Shown: positions 53,005 through 61,438, counted from the stretch's first letter. The stretch is DNA of 64,000 bases from Variovorax sp. CF079 (GCF_900101545.1 NZ_FMZU01000006.1:124001-188000), one strand, 5' to 3'. A program made the numbers and translations. The notes: generated by a model from the letters alone, not told the origin.

Positions 53005-54129
53005 ATGCGACAGCGGCCGCAGCGCGCCGCCGTCCATTTCCCCGTTTTCCTGTCCGTGTCCCTCCGCTTTTCGGTTCGCGTCCTCGCCACGCTCTTGCTT
53101 GCACTCGTGGCGGCCGGCCTCTGCCTTGCCCTGCACACGCCGCTGCCCTGGATGATCGGGCCGCTGCTGGCGGTGTCCCTGGCCTCGATCGCCGGCGCGC
53201 CGACCGCCAGCCACACGCCCTTGCGCAATGCGGGGCAGTGGGTGATCGGCGTCGCGCTGGGCCTCTACTTCACGCCGCAGGTGGTCGCTCTGGTGGCTGG
53301 CGTGTGGTGGGCCATCGTGCTCGCCATCGTCTGGGCGCTGGCGCTGGGCTGGGCCTTCGGTTGGAGCTTGCAGCGCTTGCATGCGGATCGGATGCCGCAT
53401 GTACCTGCACGTTCCATGAGAGCCACGACTTACTTCGCAGGTGCGATCGGCGGCGCGTCCGAAATGACGCTGCTGGCCGAACGCGTTGGCGCGCGCACCG
53501 ATCTGGTCGCTGCCGCGCACAGCCTGCGGCTGGTGCTGGTCACGATCGCGATTCCGTTCGCGATGCAATGGAGCGCGCTGCACGGGCTCGAAATCAATGT
53601 GGCCAGCGTGCGCGAGGTGCGCTGGGGCGGGCTGGCGCTGCTCGCGTCGGCCACCGGCATCGGCGGCTTGGTCATGCGGATCGCGGGGCGCACCAACCCC
53701 TGGTTCATGGGGCCGCTGGTGGTGTCGATGGGATTCACCATGGCCGGCCAGCAGCTGTCGGCCGTGCCGGTGTGGCTGTCGAATGCGGCCCAGCTGGTGA
53801 TCGCGGTGAGCCTGGGCGTGCGCTTCAGCCGCGAGTTCCTGCACACCGCGCCGCGCTGGCTGGCCACGGTGGCGCTCGGCACGCTGGCGATGATCGCGCT
53901 TTGTGGCGCGTTCGCGTGGCTCTTGGCCTTGAGCACGGGGCTGCATCCGGCCACCATGATCCTGGGCACCTCGCCCGGTGGCATCGCCGAGATGGCGATC
54001 ACCGCGAAGGTGTTGCAGCTGGGGGTGCCGGTGGTGACGGCGTTTCAGGTGTGCCGGCTGGTGGCCGTGCTCTTGATCGTCGGACCGATGTACGGTCAGC
54101 TCTATGGAAAGCGCCGCGGCGCTCAGTGA
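53005..54129 (+). CDS. AbrB (AmoA-like) family membrane protein
   Basis: The 374-residue protein has about ten membrane segments arranged as two similar halves (PWMIGPLLAVSLASIAGAP and PWFMGPLVVSMGFTMAGQQL), the AbrB duplication. Near the end TMILGTSPGGIAEMAITAKV is conserved and mirrors AGAIGGASEMTLLAERVGA in the first half. Members are putative transporters once mislabelled ammonia monooxygenase; substrates are unknown. The 3' end overlaps the DUF3567 gene by 7 bp. Confidence 0.9.
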   Translation: MRQRPQRAAVHFPVFLSVSLRFSVRVLATLLLALVAAGLCLALHTPLPWMIGPLLAVSLASIAGAPTASHTPLRNAGQWVIGVALGLYFTPQVVALVAGVWWAIVLAIVWALALGWAFGWSLQRLHADRMPHVPARSMRATTYFAGAIGGASEMTLLAERVGARTDLVAAAHSLRLVLVTIAIPFAMQWSALHGLEINVASVREVRWGGLALLASATGIGGLVMRIAGRTNPWFMGPLVVSMGFTMAGQQLSAVPVWLSNAAQLVIAVSLGVRFSREFLHTAPRWLATVALGTLAMIALCGAFAWLLALSTGLHPATMILGTSPGGIAEMAITAKVLQLGVPVVTAFQVCRLVAVLLIVGPMYGQLYGKRRGAQ

Positions 54130-54401
54130 ACGAGGACGGGCGTGTGCGCCAATTCGGCGTAGCCCTCGAGCGTGTCTTCGACTTCTTCCTGCGTCGGCGT
54201 GTTGAGTTGCCAGGCGGCAATCTGCTGCTGGAACAGTTCGGCCCAGGAACCGTCGAGGTAGACCTCCTTGCCGGAGCGCTTGTCCACAATCTCGAAGCCG
54301 TGGCGCGCCAGCACCGGAATGTCGGGCGCTACCGGCGAGTCGCCTTCGGTCGGCTGCACGTGCACGACGACGAAGGAGTCGGAGTCGTAAAGCATTTGCA
54401 T
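54123..54401 (-). CDS. DUF3567 family protein
   Basis: I choose ATG 54401 (92 residues) because family members usually begin MQM followed by a Tyr; here MQMLYDSDSFVVVHVQPTEG. ATG 54434 would add 11 residues. Conserved features are HGFEIVDKRSGKEVYLDG, AELFQQQIAAW and a terminal TPVLVH. This small cytoplasmic family is typical of Burkholderiales and has no known function. A promoter-like pair lies just upstream. Confidence 0.85.
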   Translation of the reverse strand: MQMLYDSDSFVVVHVQPTEGDSPVAPDIPVLARHGFEIVDKRSGKEVYLDGSWAELFQQQIAAWQLNTPTQEEVEDTLEGYAELAHTPVLVH

Positions 54402-54440
54402 GGCGGGTCCAGTGAGGATGTCGATGGCATTCATGTTGGT

Positions 54441-54468
54441 TAGATAGCAATCAACGCGCCAGTTTCAA
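54441..54468 (-). promoter_or_regulatory. Candidate sigma-70 promoter of the DUF3567 gene
   Basis: On the reverse strand TTGAAA (54468-54463) and TATCTA (54446-54441) are spaced by 16 bp. The expected transcription start falls near 54434, which would leave a leader of about 33 bases before the preferred ATG at 54401 and almost none before ATG 54434. This supports the later start. Confidence 0.5.
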
Positions 54469-54522
54469 TATGGGCTGTTGTTTTGTAGGTACAGGCCGTG
54501 ATTTTTTGTGCTTCATTCGGCT

Positions 54523-55638
54523 TCAGGGACGCATCGACTCCACGCTGCGCAGTTGCAGATCGGCGAAATCGCCGTTGCTCTGGGTCTGCTTGATGCGCAC
54601 CGGCAGATAGCCGAGTTCAGGCGCCAGCCAGAGCTCGACCTTGTCGTCGAAGGGCTTGCGCGGGTTGCGGGTGAGCTTGCGCGCAGTGAATTCGCCGGCC
54701 TGCAGGCTCAGTTTTTCATCGTCTTCGACCTTGAAGATCCAGATGTCGGCGTCCCGCGGGCCCACCGTCTGGATCGCGAAAGCCGCACCGGGCGGATAGC
54801 GCCCCGGATCGCCGGCCATCAAGGCGCCGAGTTGCAGGATCACGCTCAGCCGATCCTGCGCGCCCGGCATCAGCGGCACGCTCGGCGCATTGTTGCTGAA
54901 CACCACCGTGCCCTGATCGCGCATGAAGTGCGAGGCCACCTCGTTCCTGCGCTTGTCCGAGAAGCGTGCCGGTTCGATGCCGTTGGCGCCGATCACGCCG
55001 TTGCTGTGCTGGCTGCGGATGGTCCGGAAGAGGAAGTTGAGCGACAGCTGGGCGTCGTACTGCTGGCCATCCTGCAGCCAGGTCAGGTTGCCGAACACGC
55101 CCTGCATCGGCGCCATGCCCTGCTGTCCGGTGACCGCGAAGGCGAGCCGCACCGAGCCCGGGATGCGCTGCGGTACCGGTGCTTCGGCCTGGCCTGCGGC
55201 GCTGCTGCCGGCCGCAGCGGATGCGCCCTCAGTGGGTGCCGGGGCCGCCCCCTCCGGCGCGGGCTCCGCGGGAACGCCGGCTTCGACCGGCGCCTGGGCC
55301 GTCAGATCCGGTCCGACCGCCTCGGCCGCCGCTGGACTCTCGGGCGCAGGGGCGGGCGCCTGCGGACGGGCCACAGGGCGCGGGCGCGCGGGTTTGGGGG
55401 GGGGCGGCTTGGCGGTGGCTGCAGGCTGCGGCGCCACCGGCTCCGCAGCCGGCGGCGCGATGACGATGGTGCGCGTGCTGAACTTGTTGGCCAGCGGCGA
55501 AGGATGCGGCCCCACGGCCATGGGTGCCAGGCCCAGCAGCGCCAGGTGGGCGAGCAGCACGGCAGCCGCCAGCAGCGCCAGCCCGCGCCAGGGCGGGCGC
55601 GGAACAGGGGGCTGGGCGGGGAGGGCGTGCGGGGGCAT
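54523..55638 (-). CDS. DUF3108 domain protein with N-terminal anchor and proline-rich linker
   Basis: ATG 55638 gives 371 residues. An N-terminal hydrophobic segment (GLALLAAAVLLAHLALLGLA) anchors it in the inner membrane. About 110 residues of Pro/Ala/Glu-rich linker follow, TonB-like in look. The C-terminal DUF3108 domain (about 180-370) runs from SVRLAFAVTGQQGMAPMQGV to a terminal YLPVRIKQTQSNGDFADLQL. DUF3108 is thought to form a periplasmic beta-fold of unknown role. A nine-base homopolymer (55396-55404) lies in the linker. Confidence 0.87.
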   Translation of the reverse strand: MPPHALPAQPPVPRPPWRGLALLAAAVLLAHLALLGLAPMAVGPHPSPLANKFSTRTIVIAPPAAEPVAPQPAATAKPPPPKPARPRPVARPQAPAPAPESPAAAEAVGPDLTAQAPVEAGVPAEPAPEGAAPAPTEGASAAAGSSAAGQAEAPVPQRIPGSVRLAFAVTGQQGMAPMQGVFGNLTWLQDGQQYDAQLSLNFLFRTIRSQHSNGVIGANGIEPARFSDKRRNEVASHFMRDQGTVVFSNNAPSVPLMPGAQDRLSVILQLGALMAGDPGRYPPGAAFAIQTVGPRDADIWIFKVEDDEKLSLQAGEFTARKLTRNPRKPFDDKVELWLAPELGYLPVRIKQTQSNGDFADLQLRSVESMRP

Positions 55639-55736
55639 CGGATGTGGATCGGAACGCGGCGCCAAGGTTCGCTCGGTACACTGCCGCCCGTTCAATCAGT
55701 TTAGTAGCGATGCCGTGCCGGCATCCGCCGCCACCC

Positions 55737-56759
55737 ATGAAACTCGCCACCCTCAAAGACGGCTCGCGCGACGGCCAACTGGTCGTCGTTTCGCGCGACC
55801 TGGCCAGCGCCCACTACGCCACCGGCATCGCCAGCCGCCTGCAGCAGGTGCTCGACGACTGGGGCTTCATGAGCCCGCAGCTGCAGGACCTGTCGGATTC
55901 GCTCAACACCGGCCGCGCGCGCCACGCCTTCCCCTTCGATCCCACGCAATGCATGGCGCCGCTGCCGCGCGCCTACCAGTGGGCCGACGGCTCGGCCTAC
56001 CTCAACCACGTCGAGTTGGTGCGCAAGGCGCGCAACGCCGAGGTGCCCGAAAGCTTCTACACCGACCCGCTGATGTACCAGGGCGGCAGCGACGATTTCA
56101 TCGGCCCCTGCGACCGCATCGTGGTCGCGAGCGAAGCCTTCGGCATCGATTTCGAGGCCGAGATCGCCGTCGTCACCGGCGACGTGAAGATGGGCGCGAG
56201 CCCCGCGCAAGCGCTCGACGGCATCCGCCTGGTGATGCTCGCCAACGACGTGAGCCTGCGCAACCTGATCCCGGCCGAGCTCGCCAAGGGCTTCGGCTTC
56301 TTCCAGAGCAAGCCCGCGACCGCCTTCAGCCCGGTGGCCGTTACGCCGGACGAGCTGGGCGAGGCCTGGCAGGGCGGCCGCGTACACCTCACGCTGCAGA
56401 GCACCTGGAACGGCCGCAAGGTCGGCATGTGCGACGCGGGCGAGGAGATGACCTTCCACTTCGGCCAGCTGATCGCGCACATCGCCAAGACGCGCAACGT
56501 GCGCGCCGGCAGCATCGTCGGCAGCGGCACGGTAAGCAACAAGGGTGTCGAGAAGAACGGCCGCACCGAATGGCCGAAGGGCTACAGCTGCATCGCCGAG
56601 AAGCGCTGCATCGAGACCATCCAGGACGGCCAGCCGGCGACCGAGTTCATGACGTACGGCGACACGATCCGGATCGAGATGAAGGGCAAGGACGGGCAGT
56701 CGATCTTCGGGGCGATCGATCAGGAAGTGTCGGCGCCGGGCAGCACCGGTCAGCCATAA
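55737..56759 (+). CDS. Fumarylacetoacetate hydrolase family protein
   Basis: The 340-residue protein starts MKLATLKDGSRDGQLVVVSR. The FAH metal site is visible in IDFEAEIAVVTGDVKMGA (Glu-x-Glu) with Asp near VMLANDVSLRNLIPAEL, and the C-terminal half has RAGSIVGSGTVSNKGVEKNG. Members hydrolyse or decarboxylate 4-oxo-acyl diketones at the end of aromatic degradation. It is divergent from the DUF3108 gene, and the last 10 bases overlap the fic remnant. Substrate is not set by context. Confidence 0.93.
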   Translation: MKLATLKDGSRDGQLVVVSRDLASAHYATGIASRLQQVLDDWGFMSPQLQDLSDSLNTGRARHAFPFDPTQCMAPLPRAYQWADGSAYLNHVELVRKARNAEVPESFYTDPLMYQGGSDDFIGPCDRIVVASEAFGIDFEAEIAVVTGDVKMGASPAQALDGIRLVMLANDVSLRNLIPAELAKGFGFFQSKPATAFSPVAVTPDELGEAWQGGRVHLTLQSTWNGRKVGMCDAGEEMTFHFGQLIAHIAKTRNVRAGSIVGSGTVSNKGVEKNGRTEWPKGYSCIAEKRCIETIQDGQPATEFMTYGDTIRIEMKGKDGQSIFGAIDQEVSAPGSTGQP

Positions 56760-57315
56760 CGCGCGAATTCGTTTCCATCTCGCTTCAGAAGCTGAATGAG
56801 CTTGGGATGGGTAAAGAGCTTTTCCTTGCCCGCCTGGACTTCTGCCAGCACGCCCACGCCGACCAGATCCTTCAGGTAGCGTGACGCCGCCTGGCGCTGC
56901 GCGATCTGCTGTCGACCAGGTTGCCGATGCGGCAATAAGGCTGCTCGAAGATCGTCTCGACGAGCTCGCGACTGTAGATCTTGGGCAGCTTCTGGCGCAC
57001 GTAATCGGTGGTGTGTTCGGCGAGACCAGGCATGGCTGCAATCTTGTTCGTGGTCCAGCGCGCGGTTTCTTCGACGGCCCGCAGCATATAGAGCACCCAT
57101 TCCTCCCAGGCCTGTTCGCGCGTGACCTTCTGCAGCAGCCGGTAGTAGTCGGCCTCGTGAGCAATGATGTAGCGGTAGAGCACCGGCAGCGCGAGCAATT
57201 GTTCCTGGATCAGCACCAGGATGTTGATCACCCGGCCGGTGCGGCCGTTTCCGTCGGTGACGGGGTGGATGGCTTCGAACTGGTAGTGGCCCACCGCCAT
57301 GCGGCGACAGGTCAA
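56750..57315 (-). pseudogene. Fic family AMP-transferase remnant (5'-truncated, frameshifted)
   Basis: The first frame (57315 to 56872) begins within the Fic core. YQFEAIHPVTDGNGRTGRVI holds the HxFx(D/E)GNGR motif with Val in place of Phe, and it continues through helical segments to FEQPYCRIGNLVDSR. The natural C-terminal winged-helix continuation (IAQRQAASRYLKDLVGVGVL to RDGNEFARYG) is in another frame ending at 56750, so a frameshift lies near 56910-56930. The N-terminal 170-200 residues usual for this family are missing, and 57316-57403 holds none of it. Confidence 0.8.
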
Positions 57316-57403
57316 TTCAACGTGTCGTCATTTTTTGATTTTGACAACATGTCGGCCCTTGCGCGTCGCTGCCAGCGACATGAAGTTGGAACGTGTCACA
57401 AAT

Positions 57404-58201
57404 TTACGCTTTTGGCGACACGATCGGCTGAGAGGCACCGCGCAGCAAGGCCTTCAGGCTTCCGATCCCCAGCCGCCGAAACGCGCGGTACTGGTGGGTC
57501 CGCACCGTCGTGAGCTCGATGCCGATCTCGCGCGCCGCTTCCTTGGCGGTCTTGCCGGCCATCAGGTGGCCGATCACCTCCCGCTCGCGCAGGCTCAGAG
57601 CGAGCAGGCGCGTGGCCAGCGTGGGCTCGGCAGCCTCGCGCGCGGCCATGGCGCTGCGGCCGTGCGCGAGCGTGGCATCGGCCAGCAGCGTGGCATGCGT
57701 TTCGAGCAGCGCGAAATCGGCGTCGCCGAAATCGGGCTGGGCGAGGCTGCGGTAGAAGCTCACCGCTGTGCGCTGGCCGGTCGGCAACAAGAGCAGGATC
57801 GAGGCACGCTCGCGGATGCCGACGTCGCCGTAGCAGGCGGCGCGATAGGCCGGGTCTGCCACCTCCTCGGCACGCTGGTGGCCGAGCCACAGCTGCGGGC
57901 GCTTGGGCAGCTTGCGCTTCGCCAACCAGACCATGTTGGGATCGAGCAGGTCGAAGCGTTGCGCCACGTAGCGCTCCGAAGTGCGCTCGGCCGTGTTGCC
58001 GTAGGTGCTCGCAGCGGACACCGTTTCGATGCGGCCGGTGGCACTCACCGCGAACACGGTGCAGAAGGTCACCGGCAGCACGCGGTGCATGGCGCCGAGG
58101 TAGCTGGCCGCCAGGTGCGGCGTGCCGACGCCGGCGAGCACGCCGCTGACCACGGGGGCCGCCAGCGCATGCTCGGCGGCGCGAAGAGGCCAGCGCCTCA
58201 T
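57404..58201 (-). CDS. LuxR-type helix-turn-helix transcriptional regulator
   Basis: ATG 58201 gives 265 residues; a longer frame to 58258 would run over the candidate operator. The N-terminal 190 residues are an unassigned sensory region (starting MRRWPLRAAEHALAAPVVSG). The C-terminal LuxR domain is LSLREREVIGHLMAGKTAKE followed by AAREIGIELTTVRTHQYRAF. It is divergent from the FAD monooxygenase operon, with a perfect 14-bp palindrome between them, and most likely regulates it. Confidence 0.9.
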   Translation of the reverse strand: MRRWPLRAAEHALAAPVVSGVLAGVGTPHLAASYLGAMHRVLPVTFCTVFAVSATGRIETVSAASTYGNTAERTSERYVAQRFDLLDPNMVWLAKRKLPKRPQLWLGHQRAEEVADPAYRAACYGDVGIRERASILLLLPTGQRTAVSFYRSLAQPDFGDADFALLETHATLLADATLAHGRSAMAAREAAEPTLATRLLALSLREREVIGHLMAGKTAKEAAREIGIELTTVRTHQYRAFRRLGIGSLKALLRGASQPIVSPKA

Positions 58202-58219
58202 GGGGATCTCAGGGTTAAC

Positions 58220-58233
58220 ACTTCGTACGAAGT
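58220..58233. promoter_or_regulatory. Candidate LuxR operator (ACTTCGTACGAAGT)
   Basis: A perfect 14-bp palindrome lies in the 74-bp divergent gap, 18 bases before the regulator start and 42 bases before the monooxygenase start. Symmetry and position suit a dimeric LuxR-type regulator. Binding is inferred. Confidence 0.55.
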
Positions 58234-58275
58234 TACGACATCGGCGGAAGGAAGGCATCGGGACAATCCCTTCGC

Positions 58276-60024
58276 ATGAACACCGCTGTCGCCCCGAAGC
58301 CCGCCGCGCGCGCCGGCGATGCCGCCACCGGGCCGCTGCCTCCGGTGGCCGGCGAGTTGCCGCCGTCGGTCGGCGACTTCCACTACACGCGTTTCGATCC
58401 GCGGTTGCCGGCGCTCGAGGACGGCGTCGAACCGGGCCGCCATCCGGTCGTGATCGCCGGCGGCGGCCCGGTCGGCATGTCGCTCGCGCTGGGCCTGGCC
58501 AACCACGGCATGAAGAGCGTGATCCTGGAAGCCGACGACACGGTCTGCGTCGGCAGCCGCGCGGCCTGCGTCTCGCGCCGCAGCCTGGAGATCATCGAAC
58601 GGCTCGGCGCGCTGCCGGCCTTCCTGGCCAAGGGCCTGCCCTGGACCGGCGGGCGTAGCTTCTACAAGACCGACGAGGTGTTCCGCTTCGAGATGCCGCA
58701 CGACGAGCGCCAGAAGCTGCCGCCGATGATCAACCTCGAGCAGTACTACATCGAGCAGTACCTGGTGGACGCGATCCATCGCCGCAACGAAACATCGCCC
58801 GGAACGATCGACATCCGCTGGGGCACCGAGCTCGCCGGCTTCGCGCAGGATGACGAAGGTCTGCGGCTGCAGGCGCACAACGCGCTCGGCAGCTACGCGC
58901 TGCAGGCCCGGTGGCTGGTCGGCTGCGACGGCGGCCAGAGCTTCGTGCGCAAGTCGCTGGGCCTCAATCTCGAGGGCACGGCCTACGAGGGCCGCTACGT
59001 GATCATCGACATCGAGCTGCACAGCACGCACCCCACCGAGCGCCGCGCCTGGTTCGATCCGCCCTGGAACCCGGGTTCGACCGTGCTGATGCATCGCCAG
59101 CCCGACGACATCTGGCGCATCGACTACCAGCTGCGCGCCGGCCAGAGCACCGAGGAGGCGCTGCAGCCCGCTGCGGTGCAGGAATTCGTGCAGCGCCATC
59201 TGGAAGCCATCGGCGAAGGCCACCTGCCCTGGAAGACGGTCTGGACCTCGGTCTACCGCGCCGGCGCGATGACGCTCGACAGCTACCGCCACGGGCGCGT
59301 GCTCTTCGCCGGCAATGCCGCCCACGCAATGCCGATCTTCGGCGTGCGTGGCCTCAATTCGGGCTTCGACGATGCCGACAACCTCGCATGGAAGCTGGCG
59401 CTGGTGGCGCGCGGCGTGTCCGATGCCGCGCTTCTCGACAGCTACTCGCAGGAGCGCATCGCGGCCTTCCACATCAATGCCGAAAGCGCGATGCGCAGCA
59501 CCGAATTCATGTCGCCGCCGTCGCGCGGCTTCGACCTGCTGCGCGAAGCCGCGCTTTCGCTCTCGGGCGCGCATCGCGAGATCGCGAACCTGATCAATCC
59601 GCGGCAGACGCAGGCGGTGCAATACGAGGCCTCGGCGCTGTCCAGCGCGAGCGACGAACTCTCGGCCGGACCCAAGCCGGGCGAAGCGATGCCCGAGCAG
59701 CAGCTGTCGGCCGAGCTGCATCTCACCGACTGGCTGGGTCCGATGTTCACCGTGCTCGTGCTCAACATCGATCGCAAAAAAGACGCCGCGCTCGAAGCCG
59801 AACTCGCGGCCGCGCAGGCCGGCCCGCTGAAGGCGGTGCTGCGCAAGCTGCCGCCGGGCGCCGCCGATGCCGCGGTGTTCGCGGCCCTGGGCGCGCAGGA
59901 CGGCGCCGTCTATCTGCTGCGCCCCGACGGCCACGTCGCCGCGCGCTGGCGCCGCGTGCCGCCGGGCGCGCTCTCGCAGGCCCTGGCGCGTGCGTCCGCA
60001 TTGGCAACAAAGGAGGCCGCATGA
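58276..60024 (+). CDS. FAD-dependent aromatic monooxygenase (MhpA/PHBH-like)
   Basis: The 582-residue flavoprotein has the dinucleotide site VVIAGGGPVGMSLALGLANH near residue 58. WLVGCDGGQSFVRKSLG near 213 gives the DG motif, and VLFAGNAAHAMPIFGVRGLN near 340 corresponds to the GD motif with Asn in place of Asp. A thioredoxin-like C-terminal extension follows. The family hydroxylates phenols using NAD(P)H and O2. It overlaps the DUF2783 gene by ATGA and precedes a Bug receptor, indicating catabolism of an imported aromatic acid. Confidence 0.93.
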   Translation: MNTAVAPKPAARAGDAATGPLPPVAGELPPSVGDFHYTRFDPRLPALEDGVEPGRHPVVIAGGGPVGMSLALGLANHGMKSVILEADDTVCVGSRAACVSRRSLEIIERLGALPAFLAKGLPWTGGRSFYKTDEVFRFEMPHDERQKLPPMINLEQYYIEQYLVDAIHRRNETSPGTIDIRWGTELAGFAQDDEGLRLQAHNALGSYALQARWLVGCDGGQSFVRKSLGLNLEGTAYEGRYVIIDIELHSTHPTERRAWFDPPWNPGSTVLMHRQPDDIWRIDYQLRAGQSTEEALQPAAVQEFVQRHLEAIGEGHLPWKTVWTSVYRAGAMTLDSYRHGRVLFAGNAAHAMPIFGVRGLNSGFDDADNLAWKLALVARGVSDAALLDSYSQERIAAFHINAESAMRSTEFMSPPSRGFDLLREAALSLSGAHREIANLINPRQTQAVQYEASALSSASDELSAGPKPGEAMPEQQLSAELHLTDWLGPMFTVLVLNIDRKKDAALEAELAAAQAGPLKAVLRKLPPGAADAAVFAALGAQDGAVYLLRPDGHVAARWRRVPPGALSQALARASALATKEAA

Positions 60025-60251
60025 CTGCTGCACTGAGCCCCGAAGCGCGCGACCGTCTCTACGCCGACTGCGCGCGCGCCATCAGCGAGGCGGGCGTGGA
60101 ACGAGAATCGCTGTTCCTTGCCCGGCTCGCGCTGCTGCTGTTCGAGCAGGTCGGCGACGAAGCGCGCTGCCGGGCCGCGCTGGCGCATGCGCTGGACCGA
60201 CTGCCCACACCCTCGCTGTCTGCCGCGCCGGCCGACGAGCGCGCGAGCTGA
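60021..60251 (+). CDS. DUF2783-type small protein
   Basis: The 76-residue protein begins MTAALSPEARDRLYADCARA at an ATG that overlaps the monooxygenase stop, with AGGAGG about 5 bases upstream. The core SLFLARLALLLFEQVGDEAR resembles DUF2783 proteins, which typically lie beside FAD monooxygenases of this type. It may be an accessory subunit, and its role is unknown. Confidence 0.82.
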   Translation: MTAALSPEARDRLYADCARAISEAGVERESLFLARLALLLFEQVGDEARCRAALAHALDRLPTPSLSAAPADERAS

Positions 60252-60292
60252 CCCTTTCACGCCAACTCACTAGAACCCAGGAGACTTTTCCA

Positions 60293-61267
60293 ATGGATCG
60301 CAGAACCCTGCTCACCACCCTTGCCGCCAGCGCGGCTGCCGCTGCCGCACCGTGGGCGCGCGCGCAGAACTACCCCGAGCAGCTCGTCAAGTGGGTGGTG
60401 CCCTATCCGGCCGGCGGCGGCACCGACGTGATCGCGCGCACCCTGGCCGAAGCCATGCGGCAGACGCTGGGCCAGCAGATCGTCATCGACAACCGCCCCG
60501 GCGCCTCGACCAACATCGGCGCCGACCTGGTCGCCAAGGCCAAGCCCGACGGCTACACCATCATGTCGGCCGACAACGCGGTGCTGGCCTTCAACGAATA
60601 CCTGTTCAGCAAGCTGCCCTTCAGCCCCGAAAAGGACTTCAGCTACATCGGCGCCATCGGCAGGTTCCCGCTCGCGCTGGTGGTCCATCCGGACTTCCCG
60701 GCCAAGGACTTCAAGGCCTTTCTGGCCTACGTGAAGGCCAACCCCGGCAAGGTCAACTACGCCTCGCCCGGCAACGGCTCGCCGCACCACCTGGCGATGG
60801 AGATGTTCAAGAACCGCACCGGGACCTTCATCACGCACATTCCCTACCGCGGCGCGGCGCCGGCGATGGCCGACGTGATGGGCGGCCAGGTGCCGTGCAT
60901 GTTCCTTGACCTGGCCTCGGGCCTTCCGATCATGCAGGGCAACAAGGTGCGCGTGCTGGCCATCGGTTCGGGCGCGCGCTCGAAGCTGCTGCCGGAGGTG
61001 CCGACGCTGGCCGAAGTGGGCGTGCCCAACAGCGAGGTATTCGCGTTCCAGGGGATTCTGGGCCCGGCCGGCTTGCCGGCGCCCGTGGTCGCCAAGCTCA
61101 ACGCCGACTTGAACCGCGCCTTCGGCGTGCCGGCAGTGCAGAAGCGCTTCAGCGATTTCGGGATGGAGGCGATGCCGGGGACGCCTCAGCAATTCGCTGC
61201 GCTGTCGCGCGCCGAGTCGAAGCGCTGGGGGCCGATCATCAAGTCGGCGGGGATCAAGCTGGATTGA
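60293..61267 (+). CDS. Bug-family tripartite tricarboxylate transporter receptor
   Basis: ATG 60293 has CAGGAG about 8 bases upstream and gives 324 residues. A signal peptide with an Arg-Arg start (MDRRTLLTTLAASAAAAAAP) ends near ARAQ. Bug markers are VKWVVPYPAGGGTDVIARTL and IDNRPGASTNIGADLVAKAK. It is the third gene of the monooxygenase operon and probably binds the aromatic or carboxylate substrate. No TctAB partners are in the window. Confidence 0.94.
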   Translation: MDRRTLLTTLAASAAAAAAPWARAQNYPEQLVKWVVPYPAGGGTDVIARTLAEAMRQTLGQQIVIDNRPGASTNIGADLVAKAKPDGYTIMSADNAVLAFNEYLFSKLPFSPEKDFSYIGAIGRFPLALVVHPDFPAKDFKAFLAYVKANPGKVNYASPGNGSPHHLAMEMFKNRTGTFITHIPYRGAAPAMADVMGGQVPCMFLDLASGLPIMQGNKVRVLAIGSGARSKLLPEVPTLAEVGVPNSEVFAFQGILGPAGLPAPVVAKLNADLNRAFGVPAVQKRFSDFGMEAMPGTPQQFAALSRAESKRWGPIIKSAGIKLD

Positions 61268-61344
61268 AGACTTCATCAGCAGCTCGGTGGCTAGGTCTGC
61301 AGCGATGACCCCCTCGCGGCCGGCGAAGCCAGGCCTGTTCGGGC

Positions 61345-61438
61345 AACACCGCGGAACCGGCTTTGCCGGGCCGCTGGTGTTGCCCCCGGCGAGGGGGTTG
61401 GCGGACCACACGAAGTGGGGGAGCCTGGGGGGTGAGCG
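61345..61438. repeat. Palindromic intergenic repeat, copy 2
   Basis: This is a close copy of the element at 7523-7616. The 37-bp nested dyad is identical, followed by a CCCCC/GGGGG hairpin and the CACGAAGTG and AGCCTGGGG tail. As in copy 1 it lies between convergent genes and ends at the stop of the leftward gene. Confidence 0.85.

Noticed and set aside
53005..54129. Ammonia monooxygenase annotation for the AbrB-family protein
   Set aside because: The sequence is a duplicated membrane transporter-like fold without metal-binding motifs; the name is a historical mislabel.
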